Source: Prostheceraeus crozeri (Eukaryota; Platyhelminthes; Polycladida; Euryleptidae). From it: DNA of 64,000 bases. Positions 44,640-56,272 of the stretch are shown here, in pieces. The notes under the pieces were generated by a model. It was not told the origin of the DNA and made no database searches. It saw only the letters and a list, made by a program, of their open reading frames with translations. The stretch's first letter is position 1. Each line of letters begins with the position of its first letter. A program made the position numbers and the translations under genes. The stretch lies in assembly GCA_907163375.1 (NCBI GenBank), contig CAJQUW010007819.1:558001-622000 (forward strand), read 5' to 3'.

Positions 44640-45545
44640 TATGTACAGTTTTTTCCTTTTTTCTCTTTTTATTCTTTTTTTGTCTTTTTTTGTTTTGTGA
44701 TTTTTTTTGTTATTTGCTTTTTTGCTTTTTGTTTATTCTTTTTGTATTTTTTTGCTTTTCTCTCTTTTTTTGAACAAATACTGCCGTCACCGAATATGGT
44801 TATGCACAGAATTTACATCAAACTGATAATATTGATGATTAGAAGTGGGTCGATAGGTATGTGGGTCAGATTAAGTGTTATGCATTGTTTGTCCTATTGA
44901 ATGAGCTGCTCTATTGTTGACTTAATTTGTTCCTGTTCTTGTGTGGTAAATTTATTGAAAATGTGGTCGAGTGGTGGTGTCCAATATGTGATGTGTTTTT
45001 TATAGTTTTTATTGAAAAGTGTTTGTAGGATGCGTGTGTTTTTGTGTTTGATAAATCTGTGAAGTGTGTTTTTGCCGACTGTGATGTAGTGATCTGATAT
45101 TGTTTGCATGTTCGATTTGGAGTAGAGGTATGTTAGTCTTGTTCTAATGCCTTTCCGGTGGGCTGCTCGAAGAGCGCGATGTTCTGTGTGGAGAAGTGGC
45201 CGCCAAGAAGTGGGTTTAATAAGTGTGAGTGTTGGTGAAGCGTATGTAAATTTTGTGCGAATGAGTGTTTTGTAGAGTACGATGCCTATGTATGGATGTA
45301 TGTATGTATTTGTATTGACTGAAAAGTTTGCGGATGTTGTTTATTGTGTAGTGAGTGCCTGTGTTAATTTTTTGTATGTGATGTTGCATTGTGAAGTGTA
45401 TGTCGAGTCGTGTGCCAAGTATGTTGGTGTATGTTTTACGTGGAATGATTGTATTTTGGATTGTGCATGTTGGGTAGTGGTTGTCTGGTGTTGCTCTGCG
45501 TCGTGTGAAAAATATTAGTTGTGTTTTGAAAGCGATTTGAGACAA
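44640..45545 (-). pseudogene. LINE 3' portion: RT C-terminal region and A-rich tail
   Basis: The minus frame 45545-45216 reads KTQLIFFTRRRATPDNHYPT then YTNILGTRLDIHFTMQHHIQ, the NP.KTQ.I.F block and following GvtlD..L.w..HI of jockey/I/R1-type LINEs. A second frame (45109-44894) reads HITYWTPPLDHIF and a Glu/Gln-rich end. A T-rich tract at 44645-44772 (A-rich on the coding strand) would be the 3' UTR and tail. The coding strand is strongly A and C rich. Truncated at the 5' side and frameshifted. Confidence 0.6.
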
Positions 45546-45939
45546 GCAATTACAAGAATATTCAGCTTACGGAGATGAAATCTGATGAGTATCTTTTTCA
45601 ACATCAATTTGGATGGAAAACTGTTCTTTTGAAAGGTACCACTAAAACTTGAATCATTTCTAGTTTCAAGAGGGGCGATTTTCTTATCAACGCGCAAGTT
45701 ATGTCAACCTTTAGACTGAAGAAATCAGTCCACTGATTCAACGGCAGATGACTGCTAAAGAGGATATGGATCTCATCAGTCAAAAGGATCATCCACTTGA
45801 GCTTCATGAACATAGTTTATCCAATACAGTGTGCCTTTAACGAATAATGCCACGGCGACGAGGCAGAGTTACACGACGGCCTCTGCTGATTAATGTGTTG
45901 CCTCTAATGATAATCGCAATGTTTCGAAAGTAGGCAAAG
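45546..45939. other. unassigned
   Basis: Frames at 45515-45813 have no known motif. Confidence 0.3.
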
Positions 45940-46150
45940 AACTTAATATTGATACGTACAATGTCCGAACCCTGAAAGTAGGACTATTGAACCTCCTCAA
46001 ACCAAACGATTACGCATGGGATATTGTTGACCTCTGCGAAACGAGAAGTGAACGACGGTCGACCGGCTTCAGCACTCAGTACCTTTATCAAGACCCAAAA
46101 GTAAAGACTTGCAACGGCTCAAGCCATGCACTTAAATACGGTGACACGAT
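45940..46150 (+). pseudogene. LINE endonuclease N-terminal fragment
   Basis: The frame reads IDTYNVRTLKVGLLNLLKPN (about 45952-46011) then AWDIVDLCETRSERR, the start of APE-type endonuclease domains (TyNVRTL...DIigLqEtr). Only about 60 residues remain. Confidence 0.65.
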
Positions 46151-46153
46151 GAT

Positions 46154-46770
46154 CACGTCATATATTTTTTACTAACTTATTGAGCATTATGTGTGTAACA
46201 TCATTTATGAAATATAAAGAATAATTGGCCTTGAAAAAGCTAGAAGTTAATAACATAAAACACAAACTATGCCGTAAATACATTGATGACATAATCCTTG
46301 GCCCGTTTGCGAATGAGCCGACTTTGTTTCATAGCATATTAGATATTTTTGATACTATTCACCCAGACATAAAATTTACCATAGAAGTACCAGAAAATTG
46401 CGTTTTAAATTTTCTGGATTTATCAATATCAATCGAAAGGGAAGTTTGCTTCCAGCCTTGCAATAAAGAAAATCATTTTTGGAAATGTCCCGATAAATTT
46501 AGCTATGTTCCAGATTTCGTGAAGCAAAACTCTATTAAAAACACAACAAATAAAATAGGTTTACGTTGCTCTGAGAGCGCTGATGTTGGACGTCATGTAA
46601 ACGACTTCAAGAAACAAATAAGAAAAAATAATTATCATTGGAAAGATGCTAATCGAGGAAAACGCCCTAGACAACATAAGGACGAAAATAATGCTATAGC
46701 ATCCTACAACTGGATTTTAAAATGATGTTACACACAGAAAGCTCAATAAGGTAGAAAAAAATATAACGTG
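46154..46770 (+). mobile_element. PLE reverse-transcriptase piece bounded by ~55-bp inverted repeats
   Basis: Left repeat 46154-46208 (CACGTCATATATTTTTT ... TTATTGAGCATTATGTGTGT) is inverted at 46716-46770 with about 85 percent identity. Between them one open frame (about 46225-46725) reads KLCRKYIDDIILGPF, then IKFTIEVPENCVLNFLDLSI and a basic tail. YIDD and NFLDL are palm motifs of Penelope-like RTs. It is clearly related to the RT at 52350-52964. No target duplication was found, so whether the repeats are the element's own ends is open. Confidence 0.6.
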
Positions 46771-46885
46771 CCCTTTAGAATTGTTAAAAATAAGGCAAAC
46801 AAATACGTGGCATTTTCAATAAGTTAAATTCTTTCATTTCTTGTATTTAGAATGAATTGTATCTGAATAATTATCATTTTTGTGA

Positions 46886-47050
46886 GAAACGGTGTTGCTT
46901 ATAAATTCACTTGTTCTTTGTGCGGTGATTTCTACGAACCACCCTTTCAGATATCGTTTCCAAGAACATGTCACAGTATTGACAGTAGAGATTCTAAAAG
47001 TGCTCCATCCGGTCACTTTGACCTTCGGTACACTTTGACCACACCTCTTC
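46886..47050 (+). pseudogene. PLE GIY-YIG fragment, frameshifted
   Basis: GVAYKFTCSLCGDFY (GIY strand with CxxC) then, in another frame, a FRYRFQEHV block. This is the start of a GIY-YIG endonuclease of the Penelope type. It follows the RT piece on the same strand. Confidence 0.55.
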
Positions 47051-47267
47051 AGTACTTGTCTTCATATTGTCCTTTATTGATATACTGAATAACCCAATAA
47101 AAACTCGTTTAACTGAGAATGATTAGATAAGAAAATTGAAGCCTAAAGTTGACGGCTGCACACGGGAGGTAATTTACTATAGCCATTGATTTTTCAAAAA
47201 GATTCGAACACTCCCTTTGTTAGGCCGAAATGTAAATATATTCAAGTAAAAGAGAAAATAAGCAGGC
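47051..47267. other. unassigned
   Basis: No features; likely PLE-derived flank. Confidence 0.3.
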
Positions 47268-47304
47268 ACCCAACGTTTCGGTCGTCTTGACCTTTGTCAA
47301 GGGT
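47268..47304 (-). ncRNA. hammerhead-like motif M1 (hypothesis)
   Basis: Minus strand: ACCC, TTGACAA, stem GGTC/GACC, GAAA, CGTT, GGGT. Outer ACCC pairs with GGGT. The layout follows a hammerhead ribozyme core (CUGANGA, helix II, GAAA) with two core changes. It lies 200 bp downstream of the PLE GIY-YIG ORF at 47518-47988, where PLE hammerheads are known to occur. Confidence 0.35.
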
Positions 47305-47517
47305 TACACCATATGCGAAAATGCAAACTATTTTACACGCTTTTAAATATCAGAACAGAATACGGTATTAAGTTGAATGACCGCTCAGTGGCTCAATGTT
47401 GTTCGTGTTTTCGGTTTAGAGTTGGTTTCAGAAAATCAATGAAATTAGCTTCAGAAATTCTAGTTCTAACAGGATTCTTTTGATGATCTATTATCTCCAC
47501 ATAGAAATCTTTAATCG

Positions 47518-48063
47518 TCATAGCAACGTTATTGTGCTTAGATCGAATATGTTGAGATAACGCACTTTCATATCTCCATAACGTATACTGCGTTCATGTT
47601 CCGCATAGCGCGCAGAGAAAGTTCTATTAGTAGAACCAACATAGCTATCATTACAGATTTTGCATTTGAAGCTATAGACGACATATCTACTCTTACAGGA
47701 GAATTTATCAGACAGAACATCGCAAATACTGCAATTACAATCACTATTGTTACGGAAAGTGTCGGTATTCATAAAATTGCCAATAGATTTTCCCGGTTTA
47801 CAAGTAATTCTGACAGGGACATCATATTTGCTAGCAATACTGCGTAATTTCCTGGTACATGAGTCACTAATAAAGTCGATATTTAGACTAGCCAACATGT
47901 CATTGCGCTGGTCTTTTCTATTGCGAGAGTCATACGAAGCGTACTTCTCAACAGAAGTACAACTTTTGGATTCGAAAAAATAATCCAATTTGTCGTAACG
48001 CGGTAGCTACCTTACGTCCCGAAATGTACGAGCAAAAACAATACGATTCGAAGCTTGTACTAC
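47518..48063 (-). pseudogene. Penelope-like element, C-terminal GIY-YIG part
   Basis: The frame 47988-47518 (156 residues) contains NNSDCNCSICDVLSD, then RYVVYSFKCKICNDSYVGST (GIY strand, CxxC, YVG) and RTFSARYAEHERSIR (catalytic Arg and following helix). The catalytic Glu region is lost. The coding frame extends rightwards to about 48063, where the BEL/Pao element begins; its RT half lies at 52196-52970 on the far side. Confidence 0.75.
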
Positions 48064-51000
48064 CGGTCAACAAAATTGGTTGAGCATCACCAATATCGAA
48101 TAACAGCAAATTCAAACTGCCACGTATCGACAACTAGCATTCATATAAATTACATCACAGATATCATCATACTAATACAGTCATACAAGATATCCATTAC
48201 TACAACAACATAGATTCTTATATACATGTACATGCAATCAACCATTCGCTCAGAAATCTGTGCTTCAACACTGCTAACTCACACATAGATATAAAGTTCA
48301 ACTCAATGTCCAACAGCGCCCGCGATGAAGCCACTCTACAGCGAGACTTCATTAAAATATCACAAAGACATTGAGTTACCTTCAATTCGATCACGCAATA
48401 ATGTTAATTAATTTATGAATATATACGAGACATGAATATCATATTTGTTTGACAGAAAAGGGAGCATAGCAAAGAAACGAATATTCACACGAAGACACTA
48501 GGATCACGAATCACCATCATAAGACTCGAGGAGACATAGCTTTGTCACTGGTCGAATCTTCGTAGAATTCTTCGAACGCACTTCTGCAGTCCGCACCAGT
48601 CCATCCTGTCCAGTGTGTATGTTGATCACGAGTCCGAGCGGCCATTCTCCACGGGGAAGATTTTCATCCATCAGTAGGACAACATCACCATTGCAAAAGC
48701 TCCTGCGCTTATTCTGCCAGCGATCTCGCGACTGTAGAAGAGGTAAATACTCTTTGATCTATCTTCTCCAAAAGATGTCCGCAAGAAATTGAGCTCGCTT
48801 CCATTGACGAATCAGCTTGTTTGAGCAGTTCTTAGATGCTATCTTATCTGAAGAAAAACTGATGTTAGAACGCAATAGGAGAAGTTTTGATGGAGTTAAT
48901 GCTTCAGGGCTGTGTTGGTCCGTCGAATTCTTGACGAGAGGACGATCATTCATAATTCGCTCAGCTTCAGTCAGGAATGTCGTAAAAGATTCATCGTCTA
49001 CAATCTGATTTTTAATCAATGCTCTGAGAATGAATCTGGTGGACCTAATCAGTCTTTCCCAAACCCCTCCTTCATGAGGAGCAGAAGGTGTCGTGAAATG
49101 CCATTCAATTTCGCGATCTACTAAAGTCGTACGAATCTTATTCTGGTCTAACAGTAGCAAAGATTTCTTCAATTCTTTATTGGCACCGACAAAATTTCTA
49201 CCATTATCACTGAATATCTTTTTTGGTTTGCCACGTCTACTCATGAATTTTGATAGACAGCACAAGAACGAATCCGTACTTAAGCTATAGGCCTATGCCA
49301 TTTCCAAGTGGACGGCCCTACATGCTAAGCAAGTAAAAGGGCAGGCATAACGTTTGACCATAGTCCTCTTACATCTGACATAGAAGGGTCCAAAATAGTC
49401 TACCCCTACGTTTGTAAATGGAGGATTTCCAGCTTCTAACCTCTCTCTAGGGAAAATCAGCCATGCGCTGAGGTACTGGATTACGCGACATGCGTCTACA
49501 TACAAAACAATGATTTACGATGCGTTTGACTGTCGATAACCCTCGTAATATCCAGAACTGTTCTCACAAAATAATCAAAACATGCTGGGGTCCTACGTGT
49601 CCATTTCGTTCATGACAGTGGCGAATAAGCAAGTCAACTACGTGATGCTTAGGGGGCAAAATAATTGGATGCTTTTGCTCAAGAGAAAGATCGGAGTTTT
49701 CAAGTCTACCTCCTACACATATGAGATCATCTATCAATATCGGGCAAAGGGATTTCAAGCGACTACATTTAGGTAATTTTAAGTCTCGATTGCAATATTT
49801 GATTTCGGGAAAACTTGATTGTTGAACAACCTTCAATATCTCACTTCTAGCCTTTTCAATTTCTTCTACAGAAAGAGGCGAAGTATTCACAATGCCACGG
49901 TTCAGAAATTTATTCATCAGAAATGACTTAAAACGGAGTAACCATGCAACATTCCTCTGGAGCTTTTCAATATTTGAAGCAGACTCAATCATTTTTTCTA
50001 TGGAAGACTCGCGTGCTTCGACTAAGAAAACCGTCTTAAATTCAGGGTCACTTTGAACGTTTGATGTAATCATATCAGGCTGTTTCGGACAACCAATCGA
50101 AAGATCAGCCAAAAACTCTGGTCCTGTCGACCATTTTTGGAGATTTGAAGTTTGATTAGGAAGAATTCCTCTCGATGCTAAATCAGCAGGATTGAGAGTA
50201 GACGGAATGTATTTCCATTGTGAAGGATTGGTAATGTCATGAATGATTGCTAGGCGATTAGCTACAAATGTCTTAAATCGAGTTTTGACGTTACTTATGT
50301 AGCGCAGAACTACTTCAGAATCGGTCCAAAAAACTGTTTGTACTTTGTCAGTTATTTTTAATTCACGCACGATAGTTTGGTGCATTCGCACAGCTACGAC
50401 AGCTGCTGACAGCTCCAAACGTGGAATGCTCACACTCTTAAGAGGAGCCACTCGCGATTTTCCAGCAATTAATGAACATTTCACATTACCGTGTTCATCA
50501 AATATTCGAAGATATGACGCAACTCCATAGGCAGTCTCAGAAGCATCGGAAAAATGATGCAGTTCCATCGAATGATTTTGAGTGATGAATGAGTTGTTGA
50601 ATGCTTCAAACAACGAGGTACATGAAACTTTTCGAGTGCCATCAAAGAATTCATCCAAGTTTCCATCTCAATTCGAATATTATCTGGAATAACATCATCC
50701 CACTTATAATTATCGCGACAAAGATTTTGCAAGATCAGTTTCGGTATCAGAGTGACAGGGGCAGCCAAGCCCAACGGATCATAGAATGAACTAGCGACCG
50801 ATAAAATTCCACGACGAGTAACTGGCACAGAATTACTCCTGATGGTGTATGAAAATGAATCCTTTTCAACATTCCATCTCATTCCCAAGGCTCTTTGAAC
50901 AGGCATTTCTCCTTCAAATTCTACATTGACGACAGACGGATCCTTTTCTTTTTCAGGGATTGAATTCAATATTTCAATGCTGTTGGAAACAAACTTCGTC

Positions 51001-52195
51001 AGATGAAATCCGCCTCTCTGCAGCATTTCACGGAGCTCGGAAATTAGTTTGATACCCATGTCGATATCACTGATGGACTTCAAGCAATCATCAACGTAGA
51101 AATGATTCAAAATAGTTGAAATTGTGCTTTGTTCATACTGGTCAGCGAAATCTTTCGCAGTTCTCTGCAATGCGAATGAACATGCGCTGGGTGATGAAGT
51201 TGCTCCAAAAATATGTTTGGTCATGCAATAAACATCTGGAGTTTTCGTCAAATTGCCATTACTCCACCACAAAAATTTCAAGAAATTCTTATCCCTGTCT
51301 GATACACGAACCTGGTGAAACATCGATTCCACATCGGCCATAAAGGCATAACGATCCCATCTGAATCTCATTAAAACTCCAATGAGAGAGTTGACGAGAT
51401 CAGGACCTTGCAATAAAGTATCGTTCAATGACATGTTTCTATACTTAGACGCACAGTCAAATACAACGCGAACTTTGCCGGATTTATTGGGATTTGTGAC
51501 TGCATGATGAGGCAAGAACCACATCTTTTCATTGCAATCAATTTGATCAATCGATCCTACCCTCTCCGCATGTCCCTTTGAGATATGATCGTCAATAATA
51601 TTGCAGTAATCTTTATAGAGCGATTGATTCTTCTCCAATCGCCTTTCCAAGCACTTTAAGCGATACTTGGCCATCGAGAGATTATTTTCTAATTTTGGCG
51701 GAAATTCTCTCCACGGCATCGAGACGTTGTATCTCTCCCCGTCATGATGAACAGACTTCTCAAACATCTTTTGAGCTTCACGATCTTCCACAGATAGTCC
51801 TTGCTGATTGTCAAAAATAGAGTCACAAAAATCTGTTTTCCACATCCGTTCAACCTGTTCACGCAAATCTAGCTTTTGAAAGAAAATTTCACTTGAATTA
51901 GCGGCGCACTTATTCACGGGTCCGAGCAATTGGTGATGCTCAACCAATTTTGTTGACTTTTGGATTCGAAAAAATAATCCAATTTGTCGTAACGCGGTAG
52001 CTACCTTACGTCCCGAAATGTACGAGCAAAAACAATACGATTCGAAGCTTGTACTACGAATGGACTTCTTCTACAGGCAGACCTGCCGGTCAACAAAATT
52101 GGTTGAGCATCACCAATATCGAATAACAGCAAATTCAAACTGCCACGTATCGACAACTAGCATTCATATAAATTACATCACAGATATCATCATAC
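48064..52195 (-). mobile_element. BEL/Pao LTR retrotransposon fossil, inserted in a PLE
   Basis: Minus-strand parts in order: reverse transcriptase (about 51.9-50.9 kb), Pao-type peptidase/linker with DPLGLAAPVTLIPK (about 50.8 kb), RNase H (about 50.6-50.2 kb), integrase (about 49.9-48.8 kb, with an HHCC-type region and GVDYFGPF). Gag and protease are not seen. A ~115-bp direct repeat (48064-48176 and 52079-52195) marks LTR sequence at both ends. TAGTA is found next to both junctions with the PLE, suiting the 5-bp duplication of BEL/Pao. A further ~110-bp copy of the PLE target (51957-52068) sits inside the right end. Broken, with about three or four breaks; moderately old, younger than its PLE host. 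Confidence 0.8.
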
Positions 52196-52970
52196 TAATG
52201 CATTATTTTGAAGTCTGTTGATAAAAGTTTTTGAGCATTCGTGATACATATCGTTATCAGAACATCTGTCTTTAATATTTTTGAAACTACTACGAATAAA
52301 ATTGGATTTTACATGAGAAGGAACCCAACTACCATGGCTGAGAGTAATGTTAGAATGTTTCTCTTTGCAATACCATCTGTACTGGACTTTTACAAACAGC
52401 AATAGATAAGTCTAAAAAATTCAGAATATCGTTATCAGGTATTTCTACAGTAAATTGAATCGCACTGTTGACTGAGTTAAACACATCCAGAATAACTTCA
52501 AAGTTAGTAGTGGATTTATTAAACGGCCCAATAATTATATCATCGATGTACCGATAAAATATCAGCGGAGATATTTTGTACTTATTGCTAAGAATATCCA
52601 GGGCAGTTTTTTCAATAAAATTCATATATAATATGGCAACGGCTGGCGCGAAGTGGGATCCCATAGGACACCCATTTATCTGTAAATAAGTTTTGTTGTT
52701 GTAATTGATCTCGTAGTTATATATTACGAACTTCAGAAAATCCTCTACATCTTTTGGTGTGAAACCATAATTACTTATATTCATCCAATATTGGGAGATG
52801 AACTTCATAACAGTAGTGATGCCATGTTGCAACGGTATTCTACTATACAGCTGTTTAACACCTAGAGAAATGAAGGTCATCTTTTCATCCGGTAAATTAA
52901 TATTTTTCAGCTTTTCAATTAGTTGGAGACTATTGCTGATGTTAGCGGGGACAAATTGAATCAATTTGTT
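52196..52970 (-). pseudogene. Penelope-like reverse transcriptase part
   Basis: The main frame (52964-52350, 204 residues) reads SLGVKQLYSRIPLQHGI (RT motif near the first catalytic Asp, here changed), then INGCPMGSHFAPAVAILYM (motif B region), FYRYIDDIIIGPF (catalytic YIDD) and IQFTVEIPDNDILNFLDLSI. A second frame (52350-52190) carries on with a basic linker. It ends at the BEL/Pao junction, and the GIY-YIG half is at 47518-48063. Fingers region partly missing. Confidence 0.8.
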
Positions 52971-54109
52971 AAGTAGTCTGCTCGTCAGCCAGTCGACCTG
53001 GTATTGATTGACGAAGCTATTGGCCTCAAAGGAAAGCCTTCTTCACTTCTTTCTTTGTGGTCTTTTATGCTACAAAAGAACTTAGCTGCACTGCCCATGG
53101 CAATTAACTTATCAGAGTCAATAAAAGCACGTATACTTTTTTAAAAATTTTGCCTTTAGCAAAATGCTTGAAATGGATAAAGGTCCATTCCCACCGGACG
53201 CGGCGCGTCTCACGCGTCCAAAATTTTGGCTCAGAAACTTGACAAACCTATAGGCTGTTCAGATTATTTAGGCGCAGGACCACGCGTCCAAATAATTTCG
53301 GAAAAAAGTTCTGAAATGACGCGCAGTTCGCTTACAAGATAGGAAAATCCATCCTGCGCCAAGCCGCCTAGCGGCTTTCTCTAAACCCCGCACTGCAACC
53401 TGACACCACCAGTTGCCAGATGTTCGTGCAGAGAAATGACTGACTTTCGACATAGCTATCCGAAAATTCTGACCTTCTGTGAGGACAATTTGATCAAATG
53501 AACATCAAAATCCCTCATCAGTGCACTTTCATACTTGTCAACCATGAATTCGAATTTATGAATGCATTTGGAGATGAATGATATGTTATTTACTGCAAAA
53601 AGAGTTTCGGAAACGAAGATGAGAAATTTGCTATTGTTCTCAACTTATGTGATAATCTTCAGTCGAGTGATACTTCCGATTACTATAGAATAGACGATGC
53701 AAGTTAACAAAGGTCGTTTTGTGAGCTAACTTTATATAAGGCAAAGTCAATCCGTGCGTCAATTCTATTTCATGATCTGTCACCTGTACCTTGTTGTCAT
53801 CCTATGAATAAAAATATGTAATTGATATGTGTGTCCTTAAAAACCCTCTTCTATGTAGTTAATAGCAATCCCCATATCCTAACGATTAATTTGCAATGCC
53901 AATCACTGAAAATTATTCCGCACTTAATTTACAATTGGAAAAAGTAACTTTAGCAATGTCGGTCTCTTTCATGTCTTTAATTGTTCGCTATCCTTCAAAC
54001 ACTACGATGAAGTCATCAAAACGCTTCATATCGTTTATTTGACGCAGATCGTAGGATTCTCAACCAATTTAGTTGAAGCACACCTAATTTAAAAGGAAAT
54101 TTCGCGAAG
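52971..54109. other. no recognised gene; GC-rich patch
   Basis: A GC-rich patch at 53191-53410 contains CACCGGACGCGGCGCGTC, ACGCGTCC twice, and a minus frame without motifs. Similar CGGACGCGG strings occur at 16828, so it may be a transposon end. The remainder is AT-rich. Confidence 0.35.
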
Positions 54110-54610
54110 AAGATGGTGGTGTATATTTTGCAAAGAGCAGCCACTTTTTCTCCTTGAAAATGCTCGCTTCTATCGCTCATGCTCATCGCAGTGTGTGAGA
54201 ACAGTTCCCGTCCTATGGTTCTTTTTTCAACCAGACGAGTACCTTTGGCCTCTGTGAAGGATGCTTTGCCGACGTCTGCGAGTTCGAAAGTGATATATAA
54301 ATATGTTTGTAATTGTGGAGACAGTTACGTTGGTAGAACTCGTCGGCGTCTGGCCACTCGTGTCCGAGAGCATGTGCCGGTTTGGTTTACTGTCGGTCGG
54401 TCTGGAAAGCCTTTCACCTCTGTGACGAAACATATTGTCCAGTGTCCTCTTGCACGTGATGACACAGATATCAGATCAAAGTTTAGAATTGTAAGTCGCG
54501 CACGATCAAGAAATCTGTTGTCAATTTTAGAGGCCTTGTACATCAAGTTAGAGAAGCCTGTATTGTGTGCACAAAAGGAATTTGTTTGGCAGCTTTCTCT
54601 GCCATGGTGA
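54110..54610 (+). pseudogene. Penelope-like element, GIY-YIG endonuclease part
   Basis: The open frame 54179-54610 (143 residues) shows SKVIYKYVCNCGDSYVGRTR (GIY, CxC, YVGRT) at about 36-55, RRLATRVREHVPVW (catalytic Arg), TKHIVQCPLARDD, ILEALYIKLEKP (catalytic Glu and the I...P helix) and a final LCAQKEFVWQLSLPW. All key GIY-YIG positions are present. A hammerhead-like motif follows 60 bp downstream (54671). The RT half is not attached. Confidence 0.8.
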
Positions 54611-54670
54611 GCCTTATTCATGTAGACTTATAGCTTTTCTTAACATCTGCATTCAGTATTTGTCCTGGGT

Positions 54671-54705
54671 ACACCTTGATAAGACCAGGTGAAAGATCTC
54701 GGTGT
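54671..54705 (+). ncRNA. hammerhead-like motif M2 (hypothesis)
   Basis: ACACC, TTGATAA, GACCAGGT, GAAA, GATCTC, GGTGT. ACACC pairs fully with GGTGT. Helix II is poor. Same layout as M1, directly downstream of a PLE GIY-YIG frame. Confidence 0.35.
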
Positions 54706-56235
54706 TAACTTTCATTTTCTTTTAACTTACTTCGAATAAAATGACTTCGAGCAACTTAGTGGTACTTTTCCTCTACAAAATAACTCTATTGATACGAAGT
54801 CGGATCGTATAAAGTTTGTTGATTTTCCCTGATGCAGTCAGCAAGTGTTACGAATTAAACTATCAACTTCATTTGCCATAGAAATCGCTCTTCGAGATGT
54901 CTATCATGAAGTTGCCTAATAAATTCGTGTCGCGGACAGTCAACAATAAAATGAAGTAGATCTTCAGTTTTCTCCTGGTCGCATGAGACACATAGACATT
55001 AATCAAATGAATTTTTTTTCTACACTTATTTATTTGAACTGCTAGTTCATGATTACCACTTCTAAGCTTCAAAATAGCGGTGGTTCCTTTGTTTTCTGTG
55101 GATATATTCAAATATTTTTTTAATTTACAGTCAAACTCACAAAGATGCAAATAATCAAGTTCACTTTTGCCATTCTTAGCATTGTAAATCCACTGTTCTC
55201 GAAAGAATTCAATCAATCGTGCATCAATTGCTTTACAGATTTAAGTTAATCATTATTATTTTGTTGAAACCATAATTCCTATAAATGAAGTTTAGTTAGC
55301 AAACTTCTAATCCTGTAGCACCAAGTATTTTTGAGTTGCAGTTCGTCAATGTTTTCGCTAATTATACTAAGCTAAGAATAATTCTTTGTGATGTATTATT
55401 CTTTAATGTATAGCTGCTTTGTAAAAATGGTATGATACTCCATTGGGTTTATACCGAATTCACCAATTATACTGTATGTTGCTGTTGTAATCTTCAGATT
55501 ACAAAATCGTTTGTACAACTGGACTTGCAGCTTATACAAGTCTTTCAAATTCTTATAATAGCAAAATTCTGCACAATATTTTATTTGTGAAAGAGTTAAT
55601 GCATCAAAAATATCCTTCAGCATGCTTCCATTGCCCTCTCCAAAGTCTTTTAAAGTTTTGTTTGTTAGGTTTCACCCTTTTTCTATAATTCCTGAATGTG
55701 CGTTTTACTATTTGAAGATATCCACATACATAAGTATTTATATTCGTCAACAACATCTATTATGCTTGTATCACAATCCACTTTGATGCTTCGCAAATTC
55801 AGGTTCGAAGTTTTGATTATAATTTTTGTTTTGTCATAATTGATTTTCAAAAAGTTTTTAGTGCGATATCTTTGTACTGTCCATCTTTGTTCCATCAATC
55901 CGTCAAGCCTTTCACTCATTAGCACGATATCATCAGCATAAATCAGGGCTGTGATTTTGAGCTCTCAAATTTCATTTGGACTAATATATTACAGATTTAT
56001 GTCAAGCACATTTAATAAGTTGTTTATATACATGCAGAATAGCGTTGACGACATGCTGTCACCTTGTGGAATTCCATTTTACAATCTGAAGAGCTTACTT
56101 TGTTCACCATTGTAAAGAATTCGATCATTTTTATTCTCAATTACATCTATGATTAGTGCAAGTAATCTATATATCATTTGGGATCATTTTTCAACATTTT
56201 TCTACTACTTTGAATATTGATAGCGAATCAAGGGT

Positions 56236-56272
56236 ACCCTTGAGAGAGTCTTTAAGACGAAACGCGTCGGGT
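56236..56272 (+). ncRNA. hammerhead-like motif M3 (hypothesis)
   Basis: ACCC, TTGAGAG, A, stem GTCT/AGAC, GAAA, CGCGTC, GGGT, followed by TTTCAATAAAACC. It sits in a ~120-bp piece foreign to the surrounding LINE RT, possibly a PLE end. Confidence 0.35.

Noticed and set aside
44591-44900. Phe-rich frames of 60-92 residues
   Set aside because: Translation of a T-rich tract, best read as the A-rich 3' tail of a minus-strand LINE.
45282-45518. 78-residue Val/Cys-rich plus frame
   Set aside because: Antisense of the LINE RT C-terminal frame, its composition due to T/G skew.
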